DNA of 64,000 bases. Source: CAYPGT01 sp964512985 (lineage in GTDB: Bacteria; Cyanobacteriota; Vampirovibrionia; LMEP-6097). Numbering within the stretch: position 1 is the first letter of the stretch; every line of letters begins with the position of its first letter. The stretch covers positions 1-64,000 of the forward strand of contig CAZELI010000008.1 in the NCBI GenBank assembly GCA_964512985.1, read 5' to 3'. Below, piece after piece: positions 7,195 to 16,092 of the stretch. A program made the position numbers and the translations under genes. Under the pieces are notes generated by a model. That model had not been told where the DNA came from and made no database searches. It saw nothing but the letters and a program-made list of their open reading frames with translations.

Positions 7195-8001
7195 ATGAAC
7201 TATTTAAAAATCACCGGCGCTGACTCTCTAAGTTTTCTACAAAGACAAGCTAGTAACAATAAAGGTTACATGGCATTTCTTACACCGCAAGCTAAAATTA
7301 TTGCACTTGCATATTGGCAAGAACCATATCTCATTACCAATGATGCTGAGAAATTAAAAACACACTTAGAGAAATTTATTATTACTGAAGATGTGAATAT
7401 TAACAGTCCTGGACTGGATTGCAAAGCCTGTCCTGAGGAGCGAAGCGACGTGAGGATCGCGCCTACGGCGCTCCTCGCAATGACGGACAATGCTATTGAC
7501 TTTGAAACATTCTCAGAAGACGATACTTTAATCAAACTCTCCGAGCAATTCCCAGAAAAAAAACTTCTAGAGAAATATGTTAGCTTCACTAAAGGGTGTT
7601 TTCCAGGACAAGAGCCACTGGCTAAATTTAAAAACATCGGCATGAAGAAGCGTGAAGAACGCTCACAGAGCTATCTTGATGAAGCCTTAGATATATTTGC
7701 TAAGGCAGACGCAAAAGACCCTAGTGGATTAGACCCTGCTATAGATCTACTACGTAAGGCACTGAAGGAAAACCCTCGTAATGAAGATGCCATGGAATCA
7801 CTCGGCGTCTTACTTGCAAAACAAAGCAAGTATCAAGAAGCGATCATGGTCATGCATCAGTTAGAAATGATTAACCCCGAAAACCAAATGGCACAAATGA
7901 ACCTGTCGATCTTCTATATGAAGATTGGTGATAAAGAAACTGCTGAAGAACATAAAGCTAAGGGTACTGTGCTTGCTTTCGGAAAAGCAATCGCTGATTA
8001 G
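7195..8001 (+). CDS. YgfZ/GcvT-like protein fused to TPR repeats, interrupted by a palindromic repeat
   Basis: Residues 1-150 follow the YgfZ/tRNA-modifying GTPase-like folate-binding fold: an opening LKITGADSLSFLQRQ and the signature KGCFPGQE, whose cysteine is the family hallmark. YgfZ helps maintain certain Fe-S enzymes. The domain is much shorter than the usual 320-350 aa, so part of it is missing. Residues 160-260 are TPR-like helices (DLLRKALKENPRNEDAMESLG). About residues 77-98 (CPEERSDVRIAPTALLAMTD) are translated from a dispersed palindromic repeat that inserted in frame. It is near the A-type Fe-S carrier, which fits the YgfZ role. Confidence 0.75.
   Translation: MNYLKITGADSLSFLQRQASNNKGYMAFLTPQAKIIALAYWQEPYLITNDAEKLKTHLEKFIITEDVNINSPGLDCKACPEERSDVRIAPTALLAMTDNAIDFETFSEDDTLIKLSEQFPEKKLLEKYVSFTKGCFPGQEPLAKFKNIGMKKREERSQSYLDEALDIFAKADAKDPSGLDPAIDLLRKALKENPRNEDAMESLGVLLAKQSKYQEAIMVMHQLEMINPENQMAQMNLSIFYMKIGDKETAEEHKAKGTVLAFGKAIAD
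7429..7486. repeat. Palindromic repeat inside a coding sequence
   Basis: This belongs to the dispersed CGTCATTGCGAGGAGCG family seen at 10692, 14427 and 18979. The left arm TGAGGAGCG is inverted to CGCTCCTCG. It keeps the reading frame of the YgfZ-like gene open and adds about 20 residues. Confidence 0.8.
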
Positions 8002-8717
8002 CTTTCTTGTTGAATATTTACGTTTAATTTTAAATTATTAACAAACCTAATGAATATTGGAGCTGTTTTTTCCGAACCCAAGAGTTTTAATGCAGAATGT
8101 GCGATATAAAAAAGAGGACTGGATTTCATATCGGCACGGATTCTATTAAGTGTAGAAGTTGTAACTCCATCACCTACCCAAACCTGAGATGGATCATCAG
8201 AGTGAAGTGCTTGTAAAACAGAGTTTCTCAATTGCCAATCAAAATGATTTGCTGGACGATGCTGAGGGCTAGTGGGATCATCAGCCCAGTCTAGTTTATT
8301 TATATCAGCGGCTAAGTCTGGTATTGAATTGAGTAGTATTCTAGCGAGATCTGCGGCTATACTATCTTCAGTAATTGTTACCTCTTGTCTCAAAGATTGG
8401 TGTGAATTCACATATTGTGGATCTTCAGCTAATCTAACTAAGGTTTTACGAATTAAAGCAGTATCTTTTAATTGTCCATCATCACTAAAAAAACTCTTCG
8501 GTAGTTTTCTTGTAAGCTTAGCTTCTTTAACTATTTGTATATAGTCCATATTTGAAATATCTATAGACTCACCACAAGCAAATATTGTAGGATCAGCATG
8601 AAAAGCAACCAAATCATGCTCTAATCCTACAACACGATTTCTTGCATGGTTTGGTTGTTGAGCTATAGTTGTTGGACCGACGAGTGGTGTAAAAGATCGT
8701 AGCTTCAGATAACTCAT
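7998..8717 (-). CDS. Hypothetical protein, 239 aa
   Basis: No family recognised. The protein is soluble, without signal peptide or membrane helices. The N-terminal 60 residues include an AxHADPTIFACGES segment; the middle is helical and acidic, and the end is hydrophobic. A consensus promoter (TTGACA, 18 nt, TATTAT) ends 8 nt before the ATG, so the start is well supported and the mRNA is predicted to be leaderless. Its stop codon overlaps the last codons of the convergent YgfZ-like gene by 4 nt. Confidence 0.6.
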   Translation of the reverse strand: MSYLKLRSFTPLVGPTTIAQQPNHARNRVVGLEHDLVAFHADPTIFACGESIDISNMDYIQIVKEAKLTRKLPKSFFSDDGQLKDTALIRKTLVRLAEDPQYVNSHQSLRQEVTITEDSIAADLARILLNSIPDLAADINKLDWADDPTSPQHRPANHFDWQLRNSVLQALHSDDPSQVWVGDGVTTSTLNRIRADMKSSPLFYIAHSALKLLGSEKTAPIFIRFVNNLKLNVNIQQES

Positions 8718-8725
8718 ATCCTAGA

Positions 8726-8755
8726 ATAATACTTGTCTAAAAGCCAATCTGTCAA
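8726..8755 (-). promoter_or_regulatory. Promoter with -10 box 8 nt from the ATG at 8717
   Basis: Reading leftward: TTGACA (8755-8750), 18-nt spacer, TATTAT (8731-8726), then 8 nt to the ATG. The transcription start would fall at or next to the start codon. Confidence 0.7.
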
Positions 8756-8900
8756 TAGATAATATTCGGGTGATTCTAAATAAATTCCATAATCTACTAC
8801 TTATAATAAGATTTTATTAGCTTTTGGCATTTATAATAGGCTCTGGCGGGATCATTTCGAAATTAGCAGGATAGAATTTTAAATAAGGACGATTGAATCA

Positions 8901-10691
8901 ATGGGACAAAAAAATAACGTAATAGTAAGAATAGCCGGAGCAGCAGGAGATGGTATTGCTTCGACTGGTGAGTTTTTAGGTAAAACTTGTTCGCGCATGG
9001 GTTTACATGTACTTGCATACAACTCATTTCAATCAGCGATTCGTGGTGGACATGTATGGTTGCAGATGGCGATTGGTCCTGATAAACAATTAGATCACGG
9101 TGAACAACCTGAGATCGCACTTCTATTTAACAAGACTAGTCCAGCAGTGCATGTGCCTGACATGAAAGCTGGTGGTATTGTATTTTACAACGCAGGTACT
9201 ATCAAGAAAGAAGAGATCGAGAGTCTCAGATCTGATGTACATTTCCATGGTCTAGATTTCAAGAAGATGACTGATGATGCGGGACTCACAGGTGTTAACT
9301 CAGTAATGCTTAACGTTATGCTCTCTGGTGCTTTAGTTCAAGCGATTGGTTTAGATGGTGAAGTAACTAGAGAATTCATTAAACACAAATTCGCGAAGAA
9401 AGGTGAACAAGTATTAGATCTTAACTTGGCGATTTTCAATCTTGGTGTGGAGTGGACTGCTAAGAACGTTAAGAAAGAATCTATGCAAATGAAGGGTGAC
9501 GGCAAAGCGAAGATATTCATGACTGGTAATGAGGCTCTAGGATTGGGTTTGGTAGCTGGTGGACTTAAGCTATATTCAGCTTATCCAATGAGCCCAGCGA
9601 CCGGTATTCTTCACTACTTAGCTACTGTAGGACAGAGCGAGAAAATTATAATCAAGCAAGTAGAAGATGAGCTTGCTGCAATGAACATGGTTGTCGGTGC
9701 TGGGCAAGCTGGAGTGCGTGCTGCGACTGCAACTGCAAGCGGTGGTTATTGTTTAATGGTAGAGGCTGTGGGCTTAGCTGCAATGATGGAAATTCCTGCA
9801 GTATGCGTAGTAGTATCTCGTGGAGGTCCTTCTACTGGAGTACCTACTAAGCAAGAACAATCTGATATAGATCTATGTATGGCTGGTAACGGTGACTCTC
9901 CTAGATTCGTGATTGCGCCTAAAGATCCAGAAGATTGTTTCTATCAAGCTGCTAGAGCATTGAATCTTGCTGAGAAGTACCAGATCCCTGTTTTAGTATT
10001 AAGTGATTTCTTCTTGTCTGAGCATTTTGAGACTATTGATGATTTAGACTTCTCGAAAGTACAAATCAATCGTGGTAAGTTCTCTACTACTTGGGAAGGT
10101 AAAGAACGTTATAAGCGTTATGAGTATACTGAGGATGGAGTCTCTCACAGAGTGCGTCCGGGAGCGCCTGGTGCTATGTATGTACCTTGTAGCGATGAGC
10201 ATAACGAATATGGTCATGTTATGTCTGACGTAGAAGCTGGTCTGCCACACGCTCGTGAAGCACGTATTAAGATGCATGCTAAACGTATGAAGAAGATGGA
10301 GACTATGGTTACTAGTGGAGACGCTCAAGCACCAAGCTTCGAAGGTGACGCAAATGCTGAGACAACGTTTATGACTTGGGGTTCTACTTATAACTATGCT
10401 AAAGAAGCTATTAATTTATTAGCAGCAGAAGGTATCAAGGTAAACCATCTACACTTCACAGATGTATATCCTATCCCTCGTGCTAAAACTCTTGAGCTTA
10501 TGAACAAGTGTAAGAGAATCGTTTCTGTAGAGGCTAACATGTGCAATTCACTTTGCCGTCAAGTGCTTGCTGAGACAGCATACGAAGTAACAGAGCATAT
10601 TAACAGATGGGACGGCGAGCCGTTTACTGGTGAGTGTATAGTGGAGGAATTCAAGAAGCTTGCCGTAAAAAAGCAATTAGCTAATGTTTGA
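8901..10691 (+). CDS. korA: 2-oxoacid:ferredoxin oxidoreductase, alpha subunit with fused gamma domain
   Basis: Catalyses CoA-dependent oxidative decarboxylation of a 2-oxoacid, with ferredoxin as electron acceptor. The gamma domain comes first (residues about 5-190, VRIAGAAGDGIASTGEFLG and SAIRGGHVW), then the alpha domain I (GNEALGLGLVAGGLKLYSAYPMSP near 205-230, EDELAAMNMVVGAG near 255) and domain II near the C-terminus. The order gamma-alpha is typical of two-subunit KorAB enzymes. 2-oxoglutarate is the likeliest substrate, but pyruvate or branched-chain acids are not excluded. An AAGGA site lies upstream of the ATG. The beta subunit follows after a palindromic repeat. Confidence 0.9.
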   Translation: MGQKNNVIVRIAGAAGDGIASTGEFLGKTCSRMGLHVLAYNSFQSAIRGGHVWLQMAIGPDKQLDHGEQPEIALLFNKTSPAVHVPDMKAGGIVFYNAGTIKKEEIESLRSDVHFHGLDFKKMTDDAGLTGVNSVMLNVMLSGALVQAIGLDGEVTREFIKHKFAKKGEQVLDLNLAIFNLGVEWTAKNVKKESMQMKGDGKAKIFMTGNEALGLGLVAGGLKLYSAYPMSPATGILHYLATVGQSEKIIIKQVEDELAAMNMVVGAGQAGVRAATATASGGYCLMVEAVGLAAMMEIPAVCVVVSRGGPSTGVPTKQEQSDIDLCMAGNGDSPRFVIAPKDPEDCFYQAARALNLAEKYQIPVLVLSDFFLSEHFETIDDLDFSKVQINRGKFSTTWEGKERYKRYEYTEDGVSHRVRPGAPGAMYVPCSDEHNEYGHVMSDVEAGLPHAREARIKMHAKRMKKMETMVTSGDAQAPSFEGDANAETTFMTWGSTYNYAKEAINLLAAEGIKVNHLHFTDVYPIPRAKTLELMNKCKRIVSVEANMCNSLCRQVLAETAYEVTEHINRWDGEPFTGECIVEEFKKLAVKKQLANV

Positions 10692-10735
10692 CCGTCATTG
10701 CGAGGAGCGAACGAAGTGAGCGACGTGGCAATCTC
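10692..10735. repeat. Palindromic repeat between korA and korB
   Basis: CCGTCATTGCGAGGAGCGAACG begins directly after the korA stop and ends 25 nt before korB, so it lies inside the operon. It is a short, half-length version of the copies at 14427 and 18979. It may form a stem in the polycistronic mRNA. Confidence 0.75.
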
Positions 10736-10760
10736 ATAGACAGAAAAAGGAACAACGATT

Positions 10761-11654
10761 ATGACAACAACAACAGTATTAGAAGCAAAAGATTTTAAAG
10801 GTGATGTTCATCCAGACTGGTGTCCAGGCTGCGGAGACTTTGGTGTGCTTAATTGTGTACAGAGAGCCCTTGCAGAGATGGGTTTAATGCAACATCAAGT
10901 AGCAGTGATCTCAGGGATCGGCTGTTCATCTAACTTACCTGGGTTCATCAATACTTATGGTATGCACACGCTTCACGGTAGATCATTACCAAACGCTCAA
11001 GGCTTTAAGCTGGCGCATCACGATATGACTGTAATTGCAGTTGGTGGTGATGGTGATGGTTACGGTATCGGTGTCGGTCACTTAGTGCATGCACTTAGAC
11101 GTAACATTGACATGACTTATATAGTAATGAACAACTCTATATATGGTCTTACTACTGGTCAAACTTCACCAACAAGTGGCTTTGGGATGAAAACTAAATC
11201 TACTCCATTTGGTAACCCAGAAGTACCTCTCAATCCATTAACTCTAGCCCTTGGTGCTGGAGCGAGTTTCGTAGCTAGAGCTTTCTCTGGCAACCCGAAA
11301 CAAGCAGTAGAGATCTATAAAGCAGCTATTGCTCATAAAGGATTCTCTCTAATAGACACCTTCTCTCCATGTGTGACTTTTAATAAAGTAAACACAGCAC
11401 AGTTCTACAGAGACAATACTTATGATCTTAATGCAGAAGCTGAAGGACACGATATCCATAATCTAGAATCAGCTTATAAGATTGCAGCTAAAGATACTTA
11501 TGCTACAGACCGTATCGCTACTGGTATTTTCTACCAAAGCGAGCGTCCTTGCTACGAAGAAACAGAGAAAGATACTCTATCTACTCCTATCTGTGATCAT
11601 GTGCTTGGTATTTCTCCTGAGCGTGCTGAAAAGCTTAAGGCTAGTTTCAAGTAA
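10761..11654 (+). CDS. korB: 2-oxoacid:ferredoxin oxidoreductase, beta subunit
   Basis: The thiamine-diphosphate-binding subunit of the KorAB enzyme. Visible landmarks are HPDWCPGCGDFGVL (residues about 17-30, Fe-S/TPP region with CxxC), GIGCSSNLPGF, and the TPP-Mg motif GGDGDGYGIGVGH followed about 25 residues later by MNNSIYGLTTGQTSPT. The length, 297 aa, is normal for the short beta subunit, which lacks the extra ferredoxin domain. An AAAGGAAC site lies a few bases before the ATG. It is co-transcribed with korA. Confidence 0.92.
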   Translation: MTTTTVLEAKDFKGDVHPDWCPGCGDFGVLNCVQRALAEMGLMQHQVAVISGIGCSSNLPGFINTYGMHTLHGRSLPNAQGFKLAHHDMTVIAVGGDGDGYGIGVGHLVHALRRNIDMTYIVMNNSIYGLTTGQTSPTSGFGMKTKSTPFGNPEVPLNPLTLALGAGASFVARAFSGNPKQAVEIYKAAIAHKGFSLIDTFSPCVTFNKVNTAQFYRDNTYDLNAEAEGHDIHNLESAYKIAAKDTYATDRIATGIFYQSERPCYEETEKDTLSTPICDHVLGISPERAEKLKASFK

Positions 11655-11659
11655 AGAAT

Positions 11660-12574
11660 CTATAGCGCTAATAAATATGCAAATCTCTTAGCTGATTCTT
11701 GAATTAGTTCTTTGTTTCTTTCTAATACTGCTCCAAAGGTTTTGGTATATGTATCTTTATTCTCAGGATCGGCCTTAATCGTATCCCTTTCATCAGCTGT
11801 CATTTTACTAAGCAATTTATTATGCAAATCCTTTAATCTATGATAAATAACTTCTTCTTTAAAATCACGCAATCCATTTAAAAATACTTCTACTAAATCT
11901 ACATTGGCAAGCAATTGCTTAATCTCATCTTCAGATTTCTTCTTTTTATCCTTAGAATACCTCAAATAGTTTCTAAAAGTTTGAGAAAGAAGGGTATCTT
12001 TAAGATTTGTATTTGTCTCTGAGTTTTCTTTCATTGCAATATCAAGAAGATTCTCAACTTCGGAATTCCTTAAGTCAGTGAGATAATTAGAGCAACCGTC
12101 TGGTAAATGAGAATCAACGACTGCATATTTATGGTTCGTGCACCTATTCCTTGACATTTCTCCATAGTTGGATTTAAGAGTTAACCCTAATTGTTCAAAG
12201 AAATATTTCAATGTACTATATCCTTTTTTTGGATTAGTTGACTTGATCTCACCATTATATTGTTGAATTTCAAGAAATGCTTTCTTGAGAGCATTTTCAA
12301 TTTGTTCTGGACTGAAATTTGCTTTAAGCTTAACTATATCGGTGGCTTTTTCTTCTCTATTTACTTTTACTTCATTTGCTTGTAAGAACCTTGCTGCAAA
12401 CTTTCTATGTTCTTCAGGGATTTGGATTGTAGTAGCTGCGACATCGACTAATTTTGAATTTCCTTGAACAGTTAAGCTCGTAAGCCATTCCAACACAGCT
12501 CCAAGTTGGGTGTGTTCTTCATTAATTTTTGAATATAGGGTGCTGATATCACCGACTTTGAGTTCTGTTAGCAT
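11660..12574 (-). CDS. Hypothetical protein, 304 aa
   Basis: No family recognised. It is a soluble, charged, largely helical protein with no signal peptide. A short Cys/His patch (RNRCTNHKYAVVDSHLPDGC, about residues 140-160) could bind metal; the last 100 residues are rich in Lys and Glu. It converges on korB with only 5 nt between the stop codons. A seven-G run (12611-12617) lies about 40 bp upstream of the start and could be slippage-prone. Confidence 0.55.
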   Translation of the reverse strand: MLTELKVGDISTLYSKINEEHTQLGAVLEWLTSLTVQGNSKLVDVAATTIQIPEEHRKFAARFLQANEVKVNREEKATDIVKLKANFSPEQIENALKKAFLEIQQYNGEIKSTNPKKGYSTLKYFFEQLGLTLKSNYGEMSRNRCTNHKYAVVDSHLPDGCSNYLTDLRNSEVENLLDIAMKENSETNTNLKDTLLSQTFRNYLRYSKDKKKKSEDEIKQLLANVDLVEVFLNGLRDFKEEVIYHRLKDLHNKLLSKMTADERDTIKADPENKDTYTKTFGAVLERNKELIQESAKRFAYLLAL

Positions 12575-12755
12575 AGATAATACTTTATCATATTATCTAC
12601 AATAAATCCAGGGGGGGTTTATAAGATATATCCTAACAAATTCCGTACTGAGAATCTTAATGCGAGTTTTAAGTAAGTCTTGACTTAATAGATCCTGAAA
12701 ATATAAGATTCTTAGTTTTATTATAGAACTGAGTTAGAATGGTTTTGGAATAATT

Positions 12756-13550
12756 ATGGTTACAGGAGTGGCAGAGTTAGCAAGAGATATCGTTGATTAT
12801 AAATCAATGAGCCCTATCGAAATTGCAAGAAGAACTGTCCCAACAATAGAGGCTATTAAGGGTACATCAGGTGCTAAACCTCCTCTGAATTGGTTGGTAA
12901 GCCACGCGATGAAACTTCAATCTAATTTAAGTTCTGAATCAACTGATTTTCTAAACAGATTTGCTGGTGAATTACTTTCAGGAGCAAGTTCAAGGAAATT
13001 AACTCCTGCTATTGTAGTAAAAATATTTCAAGAAGCTCATAAAAAAACTAAAGCAAAAGCTTTGCAACAGACTCAAAATCCCTCTGCAAATAAATCCACG
13101 CTAAATGTGCAATCAATTCAACTCTTAGATATAGTTACCCATGAATTATTGTCTAGAGCAAGTTTGGATGAATTAACTCCTGATGCCTTAACAGCAATAT
13201 TTAAAGCTGCTCGCAGAGAAACCAAAACACAAGCCTTACAATCCACTCAAAACTCTTCTGAAACCCAATCCACGCTTAATCCACAATCAATTGGGTTCTT
13301 AGACCTAGTTACCAGTGAATTAATGTCAAGAAGAAGCTTAGATAAATTAACTCCTGATGATTTAGTAGAAATATTTAAAACAGCTCATACAAAGATGGTA
13401 ATTGGAGAAGCAAGACATGCTCAAGCTACAGACTGGGCATTAGAAGATATAAATCAACAAAAGGCTAATAGATGCACTATGGCTGAACCTAGTGCAGCAG
13501 CACCAACCAAAGCCAAATCAAGAACTTGGTGGCAGATATTTCACAAGTAG
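12756..13550 (+). CDS. Protein with three tandem ~58-residue repeats, 264 aa
   Basis: Function unknown. After about 60 N-terminal residues, three copies of a repeat follow, each containing an xxFLDxVxxELxSRxSLDxLTPD-type segment, an IFKxAxxxTK helix and a Thr/Gln/Asn-rich linker. The linkers between copies are also similar at nucleotide level (QSTQNSS..QSTLNPQSI versus QQTQNPS..KSTLNVQSI), pointing to recent internal duplication. The helical units could form a solenoid for protein binding. There is no signal peptide and the C-terminus is basic. It stands alone between the 304-aa gene and the SDR gene. Confidence 0.6.
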   Translation: MVTGVAELARDIVDYKSMSPIEIARRTVPTIEAIKGTSGAKPPLNWLVSHAMKLQSNLSSESTDFLNRFAGELLSGASSRKLTPAIVVKIFQEAHKKTKAKALQQTQNPSANKSTLNVQSIQLLDIVTHELLSRASLDELTPDALTAIFKAARRETKTQALQSTQNSSETQSTLNPQSIGFLDLVTSELMSRRSLDKLTPDDLVEIFKTAHTKMVIGEARHAQATDWALEDINQQKANRCTMAEPSAAAPTKAKSRTWWQIFHK

Positions 13551-13590
13551 ATAATAAAAAGATTCAGTTATATCCTATACTTTTCAAAGC

Positions 13591-13596
13591 TATAAT
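13591..13596 (+). promoter_or_regulatory. TATAAT 6 nt before the SDR start codon
   Basis: A consensus TATAAT ends 6 nt before the ATG at 13603. No ribosome binding site fits in the gap, so a leaderless mRNA is predicted. Confidence 0.55.
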
Positions 13597-13602
13597 ATCC
13601 AC

Positions 13603-14391
13603 ATGACCTCCTTCTTAGACCTCTCTAAGCAAACCGCCCTAATCTGTGGAGCATCACAGGGTATGGGGTTTGCCGTGGCGAAGCTGCTGGCAGAATATGG
13701 CGCAAGGGTGATAGGCATAGCACGTAATAAGACTACACTAGAAGAGAGTTTCGCCAAGCTCACGAATCCTAATCAGCATAAGTGTTTAACAGCAGATCTA
13801 TCTGATATAGAATCTATCCGAAACCTCATTGAAGAATTAAAGAAACAAAACCTCAGTCCCGATATATTGGTAAACAATTCTGGTGGACCCAAGCCCTGCA
13901 CTGCTTTGAATGCTACTAATGATGATTATTTACAAGCCTTCACTCAACATCTATTAGCCAATTCAATGCTTGCACAAGCCTTAATCCCTGCTATGCAGAC
14001 TAAAGCCTATGGCAGAATAGTTAACATAGTATCGGTTTCAGCAAAAGTACCTTCTGATAACTTGGCAAGTTCTAATACTGTACGTGGAGCGATGCTGAAC
14101 TGGGCTAAGACACTTGCTAACGAACTAGCTCCTAGTGGTATCACTGTTAACAATGTACTTCCTGGTTACACCGAAACTGAAAGGCTTAAGGAAGTAATCT
14201 CAGCACGCGCAGTACAAAATAGCGTAGATGAAACTACAGTACAAGAAAAAATACTATCTAAGATTCCCATGAAACGCTTTAGCAGACCTGAAGAGATAGC
14301 AGCAGCTGTTTTATTCTTTGCAAGCCCTCAGGCTAGTTATATTACGGGGACTAGTTTGCCGGTGGATGGTGGATATATTAGTACAACGTAG
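13603..14391 (+). CDS. Short-chain dehydrogenase/reductase with atypical active site
   Basis: An NAD(P)-dependent oxidoreductase of the SDR superfamily (FabG-like annotation is likely but unproven). The cofactor motif is CGASQGMG (residues about 14-21), followed by VNNSGGP in place of the usual NNAG, VSVSAK with the catalytic Ser, and PGYTETER. The usual YxxxK is replaced by SNTVR, so the catalytic Tyr and Lys are absent at their normal positions. A subgroup of SDRs shares this replacement, so it may be a natural variant rather than decay. The length of 262 aa is normal. Confidence 0.82.
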   Translation: MTSFLDLSKQTALICGASQGMGFAVAKLLAEYGARVIGIARNKTTLEESFAKLTNPNQHKCLTADLSDIESIRNLIEELKKQNLSPDILVNNSGGPKPCTALNATNDDYLQAFTQHLLANSMLAQALIPAMQTKAYGRIVNIVSVSAKVPSDNLASSNTVRGAMLNWAKTLANELAPSGITVNNVLPGYTETERLKEVISARAVQNSVDETTVQEKILSKIPMKRFSRPEEIAAAVLFFASPQASYITGTSLPVDGGYISTT

Positions 14392-14426
14392 AGAATCACT
14401 TATAACTGTCAACCGAAGAGAACGAG

Positions 14427-14560
14427 TACCCGTTTGCCGTCATCGCGAGGAGTCCGTCGAAACGAAGTGAAGACGGACGACGTGGCGATCCACTCCGGCG
14501 CTGGAATGGATTGCTTCGTCGTGCTGCGCACTCCTCGCAATGACGGATTACGGGTATTGG
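14427..14560. repeat. Long palindromic repeat
   Basis: The ends ACCCGTTTGCCGTCATCGCGAGG and its inverse ending GACGGATTACGGGTATTGG form terminal inverted repeats of about 24 bp. Inside lies a second inverted pair (ACGACGTGGCGATCCA and TGGATTGCTTCGTCGT). It has no coding capacity and occupies most of the gap between two convergent genes. Confidence 0.8.
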
Positions 14561-14580
14561 TTTACTAAAATGACAGTATT

Positions 14581-15615
14581 CTAAGAATTCTCTCTATAAG
14601 CCAACTTCGACCCCATAATTCTATAGCATAGCTTCGCTACTAAGAAGTCCGGGCCGGTCATTCCCGCTATAGGAGCGAGTTCTACTACATCAGCGCCAAT
14701 GAGATTAAAATGCTTACAAGTCTCGCGGATAAGATTTACTGGTGTATACCAATCTAAACCACCAGGTTCTGGAGTACCAGTGCTTGGCATAATTCCAGAA
14801 TCAAATCCATCTACATCAAAAGTAATATAGAAATCTTCATTGCCATATTTCTTCATAGTCTCCAAGACATCCTTAGAACCCCAGAATTTCATCGAAGCAC
14901 CTGGAGTTAGTTTAGTATCAGTACTATCCTTAGGATTAATCTCTTCGCGAAATTCTTTTATTGCAGAACGATAAGCATAAGTCTTATAGAATTCATCGCG
15001 CGCATAGAAGATAGTAATCGGCATATCTTCTAACATATGATCATCAGCTTGCTTGTGTAAGCTAGACAGCCACTGGCATTCACCTTCAGAGATATTACGA
15101 ATCCCGACAGAAATAATCTTAATCTTAGGACAAGCCTTATATATAGAATGAATTGCACAAGCATGATTATAAGGATTACCACGAAAGTCTTTTCGTAGAT
15201 CAGCATGAGCATCGAAGTGTAATAATGTTAGACCCTTGCCTTGGGATTGCATATGATCGTAAGCTGCTTTCACTGGACCAAGACTCAGTGAATGTTCGCC
15301 ACCAAGCACAAACGGAAACTTACTACGTTTATATGAATCAGCACACTTCTCATATAACGCTTGAAAAGGTTTAGCAGTACTAGCATCTTGCAGCTCCATT
15401 ACCACGGGCTCCAGAGTTTTAATACCATAATCAGAAGGATCTATATTAAACTCATCATCGTAAGACTCAAGCTCCATGCTAGCTTCGAGTATTGCATCAG
15501 GACCTTGGTCTGTTCCATGACCATAACTAGTAGTCTTGTCATAGGGACAAGGAATAATCTCAAACAAATATTCTGCACCGGCAACTTTTCTATTACAATT
15601 TCCGAAGATCTTCAT
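14581..15615 (-). CDS. Agmatinase/arginase-family ureohydrolase
   Basis: Hydrolyses a guanidino group, releasing urea; agmatine to putrescine is the usual bacterial reaction for this subgroup. The binuclear manganese ligands are seen in GGEHSLSLG, HFDAHADLR (residues about 145-153) and TFDVDGFDSG. The N-terminal SYGHGTDQGPDAILEAS is typical of agmatinases. At 344 aa it is longer than the usual 280-310, because of an extra segment of about 50 residues near 190-240. Agmatinase versus guanidinobutyrase or formiminoglutamase cannot be decided from the sequence. Confidence 0.85.
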   Translation of the reverse strand: MKIFGNCNRKVAGAEYLFEIIPCPYDKTTSYGHGTDQGPDAILEASMELESYDDEFNIDPSDYGIKTLEPVVMELQDASTAKPFQALYEKCADSYKRSKFPFVLGGEHSLSLGPVKAAYDHMQSQGKGLTLLHFDAHADLRKDFRGNPYNHACAIHSIYKACPKIKIISVGIRNISEGECQWLSSLHKQADDHMLEDMPITIFYARDEFYKTYAYRSAIKEFREEINPKDSTDTKLTPGASMKFWGSKDVLETMKKYGNEDFYITFDVDGFDSGIMPSTGTPEPGGLDWYTPVNLIRETCKHFNLIGADVVELAPIAGMTGPDFLVAKLCYRIMGSKLAYRENS

Positions 15616-15702
15616 TAACTTAAATTTAGCAATTCCAACTAAAAATCGGTTAGCTTGGTTAATATTATCTGTTGCAAATTTTTAATTGATGGAGCTGTTA
15701 AT

Positions 15703-16092
15703 ATGAAGATAAGGAAGTCTGTTATGAACACAAGAACATCAAAAGATACTTATCAAAATGCCCCATGGGGTTCATGGCAGGTATTAGATGATGCTAATGA
15801 TTATAAAGTTAAACGAGTAGTGGTCAAACCTGGTCATAGATTGAGTTATCAGAAACATTTTAAAAGAGAAGAGTTCTGGATGATAGTGCATGGGGATGCT
15901 GAAGCAACTTTGGACGGTAAATTATATAAGCTTAAACCTGGAGAAAGTATATTTATTCCTAAAGAATCAGCACATAGAATTGCCAATAATGAAAAGAATA
16001 TAGAGAATGTAGTCTTCATTGAAATCCAGCGGGGAGAGTACTTTGGCGAAGACGATATCGTCAGATTAGAAGATGATTATGGCAGGGTTTAA
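15703..16092 (+). CDS. Cupin, mannose-6-phosphate isomerase type II-like
   Basis: A single cupin barrel of about 130 aa resembling the C-terminal isomerase domain of ManC/type II mannose-6-phosphate isomerases: APWGSWQVL, KPGHRLSYQKHFKREEFWMIV (metal-binding His pair and Glu), then GESIFIPKESAHRIAN. The start at 15703 is chosen because GGAG lies 8 nt upstream; an ATG at 15724 with AGGAAG is an alternative. Standalone proteins of this type act in sugar-nucleotide metabolism. Its 3' end overlaps the phosphoesterase gene, suggesting translational coupling. Confidence 0.78.
   Translation: MKIRKSVMNTRTSKDTYQNAPWGSWQVLDDANDYKVKRVVVKPGHRLSYQKHFKREEFWMIVHGDAEATLDGKLYKLKPGESIFIPKESAHRIANNEKNIENVVFIEIQRGEYFGEDDIVRLEDDYGRV

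Noticed and set aside
12611..12617. Seven-G run near the 304-aa gene, possible phase variation
   Set aside because: It lies outside the coding region and outside a recognisable promoter, and a single G7 tract is not evidence of slippage control.
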